DNA of 64,000 bases, from the NCBI RefSeq assembly GCF_031877795.1, contig NC_133939.1:4569698-4633697 (forward strand), in the 5' to 3' direction. A program made the translations under genes and the position numbers. Below the pieces are notes generated by a model. That model did no database searches. It saw nothing but the letters and a program-made list of their open reading frames with translations, and was not told the DNA's origin. Position 1 is the stretch's first letter. Every line of letters starts with the position of its first letter. This document shows, piece after piece, positions 12,701 to 24,700 of this stretch. Source of the DNA: Strix aluco (taxonomy: Eukaryota > Chordata > Aves > Strigiformes > Strigidae).

Positions 12701-15700
12701 ATCTCCCCATGTAGGCTTTTAAGGACTGTGATAGGTGTCATGTTCAGCTAAATTCAATATATTCTCTCTCTTCGGAATATATTTTGAGTCTTCAAATCAT
12801 TCTTGTTGCTCTCAAAATTACTTGTGCTCACCAGCATTTACTGTCTCACTAATCTGTGTATCCCAAAGCAGACTGTTAGCAACAACTTCATTCTTGGTTC
12901 CAGATCTTTTCTGGACTAAGAACCAGTGCTTGTGTGACAGTCAAAGCATGGCTCTTAAATGGTGATTGCCCACTCAAAGCTAGTTCTAAGAAACAAAGCC
13001 ATCTCATTTAATTTAACTGGATTAATCCCTATAATGTCCATATTGCATAAAATTAATTTTTGTGTTGGAATAGCATGCACTATTAAGCTTTACCAGAACT
13101 CTAGGATAATATGTCAGCATAATGTCAGAAACATCAAAGGTTTGTTTGTATTAGGTTTGGTTGATGAGAATTATATTGCATAGATTTCAGTGCTGATAGT
13201 CAAATTAATTGTATTTCTATTTTCTCTTGTTGAAGATGTTTGTTGTTGTTTCCCTTCTTGCATGTGCTTGATCACACATCTGCGTTTTCCTCACTTCTTG
13301 ATGATATTTGACAAGCTAACAAGAAGCGGACTAGGAAGGGTTCAAGCTTACTCTTTTTTAGGTACTGGGGAGTGTACTCGGTTTTATACTGTGAACTGTT
13401 TCTCTTGGGCTCTCAGAAGTCCGAGAGCTTTTACTCACTTTCACCAAAGGCAGATCAGTAAAGGAGACAAATGAGGTTAACACCTATCTAAGATAAATGC
13501 AGACAGATAATCTCTATTGCTTACTTTCAGTGGAGCCACCCAGAGGATGAGGCATTGTTACAGACACAATAGGTCAGACAGCCATTGTGGCTTTCATTTA
13601 CATGTCCTCCTTCCTCTTCACAAGTCCTGATTATTTTTTTTTTCCTGGTGCAGAACACTGTATCAGGTGAGATCCATGCAAGCTACAGTGCCTAAAACCT
13701 GAAAAACTCCATTTCAGAGCACTTTGAACATACTGCCTTACATAAATCATGCATCTGCATGGTGGAAGCTGTGAAGTAAGAGCAGTGAAAATATTTTCGC
13801 AGTGGAAATAGATAATACTGTTTCAGAAACAAATGTCACTTCCAGACTGCACAGTGAATTAAGGATAGTAGTATCTACAAAGCAGATCACAAACCAGTTT
13901 TCAAGAAGAAGTCCTCCTAGGATGAGTGAATAAATAAAATTACTGTATTTAAATTCCTGAACTGGTATATTTGAGGAGTTGATTTTAAGAGCACTATTCA
14001 TGTGTTGCAGGTTATACAGAGAATATTCTACACAGTAAATCGATCCTGGTCTGGGAAGATCACTCTAACAGAGCTGAGGAAAAGCAACTTCTTGCAAGTA
14101 TGTTGTTTCTGCCCGAACAAGTACAGAATGCATCATCCCTCTGTTCCTGTAGCTGTGTACCGTATAGCGAGGGAGCTGTGCCTGGGTTGTGGGGAGGTCG
14201 GCCGAGCGCTCAGTGCCAGGAGAGTGCCGGAGCTGGTGAAGGAGCTGTGTCTGAGTTGAGATGAGAGAAGACCAGGGCCTGGAAGCAGCCAGGAGTGCAC
14301 TGATAGAAGGCCAAGGGGTGACTGTGCACCCTCTCTGAAGCTACATCGAGCAGATTGGCTCTTGACTCTTGATCTAGTCAAAGGGGAAGGGAAGCAAGAC
14401 ACAGCAGTGCACCTGTGTGAAGTGGCTCGCTGAGCAGCCAAGAGTAGCTGCTGGATTGCCTGTGCCACGCGGTGGGTAGGACAGCCAATTTCCTGACTCC
14501 CAACCGGCAGTCTGCCCGCCGACAGTTGGTCAGGCATGTTGTGCTGTGCAATTGCAAGACCGTGCATCTCATGAGCTGATTTCCGCTTCTGCTGTAGACT
14601 TGTTCAAAAGGAAGTCTTCATTCTTCAGAATGAAGCTTAGTTCTTGTTAAAATCCCTGTGATGTAGCCTTACATTGGGCAGAGTTCTCAGGGTTTGGATC
14701 TCTGTTCTCTGTATATTTTGCCCAAAAGAGCAAAAGGTTAAAACTGTCTGAGGCTGCTCACCTCCAGCCTGACCTAAAAAGCCAGAAACTTTTTAGGCTG
14801 AAAAGTTAAGGACTCAGCTAAAGCGGTGAAACTTTCCTACTACATCCTGTTCTCCCTTCCAGATGTAGTGTCCTGTCTTCCTCAAAAGCCTCAAGCATGA
14901 ATTCATGCTCTTCCTCCTTTCAGATATCTTCTGCCCCACTGATCACATCAGCTAATGAAAATATCAGTGCTCCCTTGGATTGTCTCATCCCAGTCGAAGC
15001 CCTCTGATCCCAGTTCCTCCCTAACCTCTGTTATAAACAAATCCAACTTACCCTGCCTCTTTATTCACTCATTTTCTCCCTTTATACACTCTTCCCCTTT
15101 TTCTCCTTGCATATCTACTCTGCCTTTCATCTCCTGCAGCAGGGAAATTCAGTTCTGGGACCATAATTTTGCTTGGACAGCTCTTTGCTGCATGTTTAAA
15201 TGGTATATTTTGGCATGAGCTGTAAAAGAAAATAATTAGTTACTGAAAAACCTCCCTAAGTGATTATCATCTGCAAAGAAATGGAGAGACCCACAAAAAA
15301 TCTGAAGAGGCTAGTGAGGGATTGATCAGAGGTTTTTAGACTTGAGCATCAGCAAGTCAGAATAGTGCAGGTCTGGCAATGCCATCCTGTTGTCCCTGCC
15401 TGCAACCGCTGAACCTGGTAGATAGCAGGATGTGAGAGTTTTGTTGAGACTCAGGTGGGTTCCTTGGATGTGGAGATGGCTGAAAGTTGAACTGTCGGTG
15501 CTTACATATAGCACTGCATCTGTTTTTATGGTTATGGGTAGAAGGGCCACTAAGCCTGCCTGCTTAGAGACACAACTCCCTGGGATAGCGCTCAGGCTGT
15601 CTTTCACCTCCTCCCTTCTGAGAGGCTGCGAGGGCAGGGGAGGACAGACCTATAGCTCCCTTGAGTCTATGAGCTTTTTCACATTCCTGCAGCCGTAATT

Positions 15701-18700
15701 TATTAGACTGAAAAGGCTGCCTGGTGTCCCGTGGCCTCAGCACTAGGAGAAAGGCAAACATGCAATACTCTCTTGTCAGTGGGAAGGTGGAGGGGAGGAC
15801 AGAGGTAGATGTGAAGTGGGAATGAAACAAGGATGTTGTCACTAAACGTTTTCTAACAAGACATGTTAACAGATGTTATGGTTGGAAATCTGTCTAAGCC
15901 TCCCAGTTAAACCAGGCTAATTCCTGTCAGTGGCAGTCCAGGAAAATCAGTGTGATTGGTTTGATCTGCTTGGGATCCATCCCTCCTTCCCCATTCCAGG
16001 AATGAGTCTGGAGCAAGACTTGATTTTGCCCTTTGGGAGCAAGGCAAGGATGTGTGATGTGTGAAGATATATCTCAGTTCCTGTGGAGAACTGTAAACTT
16101 GCTGTTGTAAATGGCTCTAAGAGTCTCTGGTGCAGGTCAGAAATGTTTCACAAATAATGGATCCCAGCTGAGACAGCAGTTGTGTTCTTGTTTCTCTGTC
16201 TCTTCACTATAGCTGGAAATTAGCAGAAATTGTTCACAGAAGTGGTACGAATATTGTGTATACATATGCTAACCAGGATAGCCAGGCCAGATGCTCTATA
16301 AGTGCCTTTTAAGGAATGCAGCATCAAAATCTCCTACAGAAAGGCTGTATTTTGGATTAGCTCTCAGAGCTGTGTTCACCCAACTTCCCCAGAAGTTGGA
16401 GGACTTCAGCTGCTGAACTGCCTCTTTGTCTAGGTTTAACTTCCCACTTTATTTGTACTCTTTCAGACTCTTGCTCTCTTGGAAGAAGAAGATGACATAA
16501 ATCAGATCACAGATTATTTCTCCTATGAGCACTTCTATGTTATATACTGTAAATTCTGGGAGCTGGACACTGACCATGATCTTTACATCAGCCAGAAGGA
16601 TCTGGCTAGGTACAGTGATCAAGGTATGCTGCCTGCAAGCTGTGGTGGGACAAAGGGGATTGCTGAAAACAGAATGTTCCCACTAAAGAGTAAAGCCTAG
16701 CTTTAATTTGGTTAATTTGATGGTGTAAAAAGCAATTAAACGGAGCCATCCATCTCTTACACAAATGCTGATTTACAGAGACAGTTATAGGGGCTTAGAC
16801 ACAGAGAAATGCAGTACATACTGTTTTCTGGATGAGTAGCTAGAGAGGGAGCTTCTGTTCACGTGTGGGTCACTACCAGAAGGATAAGCTAAAACGATGT
16901 CTTGGAACTTGCTGCTTGTTTACTGAGGGTTTTGCAGGAACTTGGAAGTAGGGACAAGAAGGACAAGCCCATGTGAACTTCAAAGATTGCTGAAGTGCAA
17001 TCTCATTACGAATGAGAGAAATTCCAGAGTCCAGTGAAGCTCAGTGAATTTCAGTTTGCAGATGCACTCTGGAGAATCTCTTTTCAGTTCAGTGCGGAAC
17101 TCCTTTCCACAAATTGAGCAGATGCTGTGAGTTTTTGAAGGTTCAAGGGCCATGGATAAGTTAATGGAATACAAATCCACAAAGGGCTAAAAAATCCAAA
17201 GGCATTTGTTCTGTATGTGTTGTGCTAGATGGAGGCACTCATCAGCTGTTTTTAGGATTATCTGTGTTCTGAGAGCATGATATGCCCATGTGCTTACCTG
17301 GTACGACTGTGGATGTAATGTCTTGAATAAGAGCTTGAGCTGTTGACCAGCATGTTTAATCCTAAAGACAAAGTCTTCTGGGATTCTTCCATGTGGTTGC
17401 TGCACTTTTTGGGAAAGTAGGTCTGGGACAGAGAATCAGATTTGGGGAAATGGGATGCTTGGACACAGTGTGTGACTGGAGGTGGAAAGAAAGGTGAAGT
17501 GTGTGGTAAAGTGTTGTAGTGTGTTAGGGCCACGGGGATCTGGAGGTGTGACCAGTTGTCAGGCATTGCTGGAGCTCTGGGGATGGGGACAACGTTTGGT
17601 AGGAGCTAAGATCCTAGTGGACTGAAGTAAGAAGGAAGGAGGGGGTGCGAGAGTGACGGTAGGTATGTGTGCCTGTCAGAGTGGTGTGGTGGCCCACATG
17701 TTCCGAGTGCAGGTGTTTATGGGAAGGCCGTGGTGGTTCTGGGTGAGTGTGGCAGTCACAGGGGTCAGGAGCTGGATGGGGTGAGGATGGAGCAGTGCCT
17801 GACTGGGATATGGGAGACTTGGTCCCTGCTGAGAGGCGGGAATGCGAAGATGGGGTATTTCTTGCACAGGAGGCTTAAGAGCACTGGGTGCTGGGAGATA
17901 AAGATAGAAGGGGTGCTGTGGGCAGGGTGAAGGGGAGAAGCAGCCTGTCAGCACTGCACCCGGGGGATCTGAGGGGTGCGGCGGGTTGGGTCTGCCTGGA
18001 TGGTGTTTCGGAAGCGTGTCAGAGCTACAGACGTGATGGAGAATGTGCAGAAGGAGTGAAGGGGGGGTCTGAAGGAGTGTGTCAGCAGTCTGGGAGGGTG
18101 AGGTCGGTGTGCAAATCCTGCTCAAGACTGGTATTTGCTGCTTGGCTCGTGTGTCTCTGCCATAACAATCTATCCCACACATTTCCTGGCTGGCAAAGTC
18201 CTCCCACTCACCTGAAATGATGCTTGCTTTTCATTGTCCTTCCCTGCAGCAGGATTGCCACAGCTTGTGCTCTGCTAGGAAGTGTTTTGTAAGGGTTTGG
18301 TGTGTGATTTTTGCTTGATAACTGAGCTTCTTTTGCAATACATGCTGAAATAGTCATCTTCTATCAGCAGGATTTGCTTTTGTGACAGATTCTACTGCAG
18401 CAAAGTAGGAGTAAGACTGCCCATGTCCAGGAATCCAGATAACACACAGTTGCCATATTTGTGGGGAAATACAGTGTTTGGGAGGATACAAAGGCAGGCA
18501 CACTGGGAGAATCAGCTTTGTTTTTTACAAAATGCTGCTAAACAGAGACCAGTAAAGTGGTTAGGCAGGCAATGTAGATAGAGCATTCTTTTAGCAACGG
18601 GAAATGGCTTTGTGTGGATTCAGCATAAACAACTGATCGCAGTTATTCCTGTGACCTGTAGCTTCATTTTCTCTGCGTTTTCTTTGTTTCCAGCTTTATC

Positions 18701-21700
18701 AAACAGGATTATCGAGCGAATATTCAGCGGCGCTGTGGTGAGGTGAGGAATAGCATACTGGTTGGGGATAGAAGTGAAAGGTATTTGTGATTAGAAATGT
18801 AAGATACTCTCAAAAATCCCCACTGATCAGAGTGGTTTCCAACATGGTGTTCCAGTTGTTATCTTAAGAAAACAAATTACAAAATCTTATAGAATGACCA
18901 ACTGTAGACCTTGTTGTAGAACATGCTGGGCGTAACTGGAGGGGAACATGCAAGCACTGTGTGTTTGTGCTCCACAATGGCACAGGGATAGCTGGAGAGC
19001 ACTGCTTTAAAGTCTCAGAAAAGTAAAACAGCCCAGCACTTGTGGGAGGGGACGTGGTAGATGAACCTCAGCTCTGCAGTGACAGCAAGGCAGCAAATGC
19101 TGTGCTTGTGGGGAAGCATGCAAGGGCTGGTGCTGCAGAGTGCGGGGAGTACAGGCTAAATGGGTGATGGCCCATTTTCTCTCACCAGTGATTTGGTGCT
19201 TTTGAAAAATATGTTTGATAACATTACTGAGTATTCAGGATCCTGGTGATCTGGGGTTGTGGGTTTTTTTTCTCATGTGTCTTCCAGAGGCAATGAAGTT
19301 CAAAAGGAAGGCCGCATGAGTTATGCTGATTTTGTGTGGCTCCTGATTTCAGAGGAAGACAAAAGGAGTGCTACAAGGTCTGAATGGTTTCTGTGTCTTA
19401 GTAAAAGTATTGCGATGAGCAGATAAGATTATAGAAACTTCTATGATGTACTGCTTTCTACAAGAGACATCAGCCTGGGTTCCAGTGATTATTAGGAAGA
19501 AAACGACTTACTGTCAACATTTGGTCAAATCATTTGTCTTTCTTGATGAGAAGTTGTGTAGAAGCAGAGTTTTCTTGTAATCAATCCCTTGTCATCAATC
19601 CCTTCAGTTACCCAATGCCATGAAGCACTGGCACTGGGTATAAACCTATGAGATGTCTGCAGCAGATAGGCGTGTTCCCTTCAGGCATGTAGTAAGTGCT
19701 GAAACCAGGACAGAAGGGTTTGTAGGGAAACTTCACTGTCTCACTCTAAAACCTGCCCGTGTGTCTGGTTTACACAGCTAGTAGGAGACTCTTGTGCAGA
19801 GTTGAACTAAATCTGCATGCAATTATTAGGACAGGGATTCTTATGAGTGAAAATGAGAAGAACAATTCATAAATGCAGGATTGAACTATACAGAGGTGAA
19901 GGGAGGATGTAGAGTGCAACTGCCTGAAAGCATTGCCTTCTGTATAAAGGAGTAGAGGACATAAGTCTGCCTCATCAGTCACTTAGGGTCACTCAGGGAT
20001 AGCCATTGTCCCGGGTTCAGAGTTGGTTGTATTTGGCCAACTTCTGCTGCTGAATCGGGCGGGGACACCCTAACCAATGTGAGCAGGTTGAGCTGCAACA
20101 CTGTGGACACTTGCTCCAGCTACCAGATGAAACAGGTCATGAGCATGGCTGTGCTCACAGGCCACCTAGGAGACTAACAGGAGGCACTCTTGAGCATTGG
20201 CCTGTGCCCTGATCCTTCCCAGTGGGTGTTTTCATCCCTGGTTTTATGCCAGCCTTTGGGCAGAAGAGCATTAGAGGATGGGGGAAGGGGAACGTGCATT
20301 GCTGCAATCTCTGCCGTATAGATTCCCTAGTACAGTGCTGCGCTTTCACTAGTCCTGTCTCTTTCTCCTAGCATTGAGTACTGGTTTCGGTGCATGGACC
20401 TGGATGGGGATGGAGTGCTCTCCATGTATGAACTGGAGTACTTTTATGAGGAGCAATGTGAGCGGATGGAAGTGATGGGCATAGAACCACTGCCATTTCA
20501 TGACTTGCTGTGTCAGATGCTTGATCTCGTTAAGCCAGAGAGGGAAGGTAAGTCCTGTTCCATGGGAGTTTCCATCCTCTGATCTATGGTGGACTGAGAA
20601 AGTAATGTCACTGTGAAACCCGTCTATAGGGGCTGAAATTGCTGCACAAGGTTGAAGTCTGAACAGTGGCTATTGTGCCATATGCAACAGGAGGTCTGAA
20701 ATACTAAACCAGGAGACCTTGTGAATGAACTTGCTGGAACTGGAGCAACAAATCTTGTATATTCCAGCTGTGGGATGTGCTGATAGTCTAGATTATGAAA
20801 CTGGACCATCCCCATTCACATTCTTTCATATGTCACATCAATGTGAAAGATCTCCATGTGTATGTGACATTTAAGCCTCCTAAACTTACCCATTTATTGA
20901 ATAGTTTTAAAATCCTTGACTGACTTGGGAAGAAATTTTGTAATACTGTAGCATACTGGTGGTACAATGAAAACTTCGATAAGACTGACAAGGGACAGGT
21001 CCAGTCTCTCACTAAGCACAGTAATGTGGGTTTTTTCTGTAGGAAGAGTAACCCTGCGAGACCTGAAGAGGTGCAGAATGGCTCATGTGTTCTACAACAC
21101 CTTCTTCAATTTAGAGAAATATCTGGACAATGAACAGAGGGATCCCTTTGCAGTGCAAAAGGTATCAATCACCGTTATTGCTAAATACAGGCCTTCTCAA
21201 ACCCATCTTTGGAATGCTACTGGATGGAGGGAAAATCCAACTGAATATAAGGAAGCTTTTTTCACAAGTAGGCCAGTTAAGCACTGGAACAGGTTGCCCG
21301 GAGAGGATGTGCACCTTCTGTTCTTGGAGGTTTTCAAGATGTGACTGGACAAAGCCTTGAGCCCCCTGATCAGATCTCATAGCAAACCCAGATTTCAGCA
21401 GAGCATGGGACTAGAGGTCTCCTGGGTCTCTTCCAATACAAGTTATACTGCTATTTTATGATTTGGTTGCCATCACTGATCCCACGACACCAGCACTGGC
21501 AGTGCAGTGTGTGATTCTAGAGAATGACTGGAGCCTGCTGAGTTGCACTGACTCAGCAGGCTGAAAGCAGGGGCTGAGCTGCACTAGAAGGGAACCTGCT
21601 TTGCCTAGTTTAGAAAGGAGCTGTGAGATTCAGAACTTGAGATCCCATTTGTCTCCTTCCATTCCCTACAAGCTGCAGTCATAATTAAGTCAGCTACATT

Positions 21701-24700
21701 GTGAAGATCTGTTAAACATCTGGGTTGGAGTCTGATCCTTAAAACTGCACTGTCAGTTTTCCCATAGCCTAAACAGAACCAAAGAGACAGACAGGGGCCG
21801 AGGCAGATGAGGTGCCAGCTCCGTGATCAGGCCACATATGTGGCAGAGTAGATGGAAGGTTTGGATGTTGCAGATTGTGCCTCATTACCAGCCTGGCTGT
21901 GCTGTCTTCATCATCCTCTCTTCCTAAGCAGAGAAAATACAGGAGGAGATTGTGGCTTTTGTATTTTGCAGTTGTTGCTCACCACTAACTGTGGGATGAG
22001 ACTTGAGTTTTGTCAGCTGTTGGTATAAAGTCCCTACTTCTGGCTCCCCTTGCGTATCCAGTGAAATCAGATGTGACCACAGCTAGATGTGACTGTCTGC
22101 CAGAAGCCTCTTATCTGGTCAAAGTACACTAAAGCGGAGGGGATGCCAAAACCAACTCTGGTTCCCTCCCAGCTGTTCCCACATAAGTAAGAGGAACTTT
22201 GTGGTTCCATGATTCAAGGCTTAAATATATCCCAAGCCAGAACCACCCTATTTGTTTGTTTGTTTGTTTAAACTGGATCATCGTAAGAGCAGTCAAGTGG
22301 GACCAGGGGGGAAAACTTATTTTCCCCATTTTACAGTAAATGGCAGAGGGCCAAATGTTTACGAGGATATTATTCTGTAACCTCTCTCAAACTTGCCCAA
22401 ATTTAGCAAACTCTGAAGAGTTCCTCAAAAGATCAGTTGCAATTAACATTTAATTAAAGATTTTAAATCACTAAGTTCTTTAACCAATTACAAAGCACAC
22501 AGATGCAGAGCTTGCTGAGCTAGAGCAAAGAAAATGTGCAATTATTAATGTTCATCATTTCTGAAATGAAGCAGGCTCGGTTGGTAGATCAGGTCACACA
22601 CTGAGCTTTAAGGGATGTATTTTTTTTTAGTCATTTATGTGCAGATGTTAAAATAGTTTAAGATAATTGTGAATCTTTCAGTTAAGGCAACTTTTGACTA
22701 GCTGTTTCTGTACAGTTGCTTACTATTCCTAGAATTGCTGCTTCACGTGTTTAGACCTGTTGTCAACAGCTGTGGAGAGGTATGGACATAGTGTGCTTGA
22801 CTGTCTGGTCTCTTTAGGACATTGAAAATGATGGCCCTGAACCCTCTGACTGGGACAGATACGCTGCTGAAGAGTACGAGATTCTTGTGGCTGAGGAGTC
22901 TGGGAACGAACAGCTCCAAGAAGGGTAAGCGTAGGCACTGCGCTGCCCTGGGGACACACGGCTCCAGCTGAGGTTTAGTAGAAGGTAGTGGGTTAGTGAA
23001 CTTAGCATTTGGACTCAACACTGGAGCATGTGAAGCCTGAAACAGTTGCTCCAAAAGGCAGTCTTGGTGTCTTTGTCACCGTGGGCTTCTTTGTGGGCAG
23101 CCCTTTGAATCAGCTACACACGCTGCAGTGACGAAGGGAGCTGTGAAAAAGGACAAAGCCTTTTTCTTTTGGCAACCATACAAAGAGATCAAATGACTTT
23201 TGCTGGTCTTGGCCGTTTATTGACCATGTCACACTATCATAGATTAGAAGCTGTAGCTCTGTTAAATTTATACTTAGCGGAGACTTTCTTGAGTCAAATA
23301 ATTTTCCTTTCTGCCAAACTTTATGCCTATTAGTTTGTGCTATTCCTAAGATGTGTTTCAGTGTTTTCATTCATTTTCAAAGTTTGCTGAGACTTTTTCT
23401 TTAAAACACTGTTGGTTTCTGCAATACCTACACTCATTCTTGCAGCCTTCTATAAAATTACAGACAGACACTCCAGCTATCCTCACAGTCAATGAATTTA
23501 GGCAGAGCAGCTCCAGAACCTCTCTGTGTGCAAGGGCTTCCTGCAGAGGCTCCTAACAGAGACTCAGTATAATTATCTTTTAGATTTGTGTCTGTGTTAG
23601 TATCCTCTTAAGACTATTTGTCTGTAAGTTTCCAGGTTAATATAACAAACATCCAAAGAATGCTTACCCCATGTTAATCTTGCATGATTCAAGATTTCAT
23701 CCGTTCTTGAACAGTATTTGCAGAACCCTTAAAGTAAGAGTACTGAGAGGATTGCATAATTTTCAAAACTTCCCACACTGGAAATGGCTTGGGATAACAG
23801 TAGCACCTACTAATTAGCCACAGAGATTTGCAAAGCTATTGAGAGCTATGTTTCCCTCTCCCCCTGTGATGTGCATCCAAACAGCTATGGGCTGTTCCCT
23901 CCTCTCCTTTAAGCTGCCTTGCCTTTTTGTGGCCTTCACAATGGAAGATGAGGTAACACAGGATGGAAGATAAAATTGCTGTATTTCCTTCAGCTGCTTT
24001 GCAACACCTGTATCCTCAGCAGAGAAAAGAAATAGGAGTCTGCCATAAAAGCTTTGCAGGACCATGAATCCCCGAACTCACCACAAACAGAGGGAAAGTG
24101 GCAGGTGATGTCAGATTTTTGAAGTCTGTCTGAAACAGCTCTGTGTCTTCCTGTAAAGAGCATGTCAGCAACCTTGCTGCTTGCTTTTAAGAGCCCCTGA
24201 AAAGCTCTGTAGTCATGGCAGCAGGATTAGATCTCATTTGTGGAGCATAGCAACAGACCACGCAGGAAAAAAGGAAGGGGAAAAAGAAAAACAAAGAGCT
24301 GGATGCCCAGACAAATTTGCCAGAAACAGGCATTGAGTTTTTGCACATACGTTGTTTCTGCTGTCCTCTGAGGATGACAGAACCAGGGAGTGGGGACAAA
24401 ACCAAGACAATTTATGAGCTCTCTGAGAGACTGGAAGATTTTTGTCTAAGTTAGCTGGTGGAATCTGAAATCTGGTATTTGTTGTCTTAATACATTTGCA
24501 AATAAGCATCATTGAGCAGTCACAGATTAATTGGTAAGTGTGTACCACATTTGTGAGTGAGCCCTGTCTGTAGCTTCTCTGGATGAAAGGTTTCTGAAGG
24601 CAGTCAGCGGCTGTCTGCAGGCTTGCCCTTGAGGGAGCACTGCTCCTGAAGAGGAATCTCATCGAGACAGTGGATATTCGGAGTGACTTCAAGGATGCTG

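Larger units (their letters stand above)
7750..14010 (+). other. PPP2R3A: PPP2R3A intron, 6.3 kb, with LTR and CR1
   Basis: The largest PPP2R3A intron in the window. It contains the solo LTR at 9250-10211 and an old CR1 fragment near 12390-12451. The remainder shows no gene. Confidence 0.85.
21162..22817 (+). other. PPP2R3A: PPP2R3A intron, 1.7 kb
   Basis: Contains the CR1 fragment at about 21180-21465, a perfect hairpin at 21532-21562 and a short (TTTG)n tract at 22251-22268. No gene is present. Confidence 0.85.

Noticed and set aside
17676..18182. 168-codon minus-strand open frame in a PPP2R3A intron
   Set aside because: It is a Pro/Ser/His/Leu-rich low-complexity translation of a G-skewed block, antisense to the intron.
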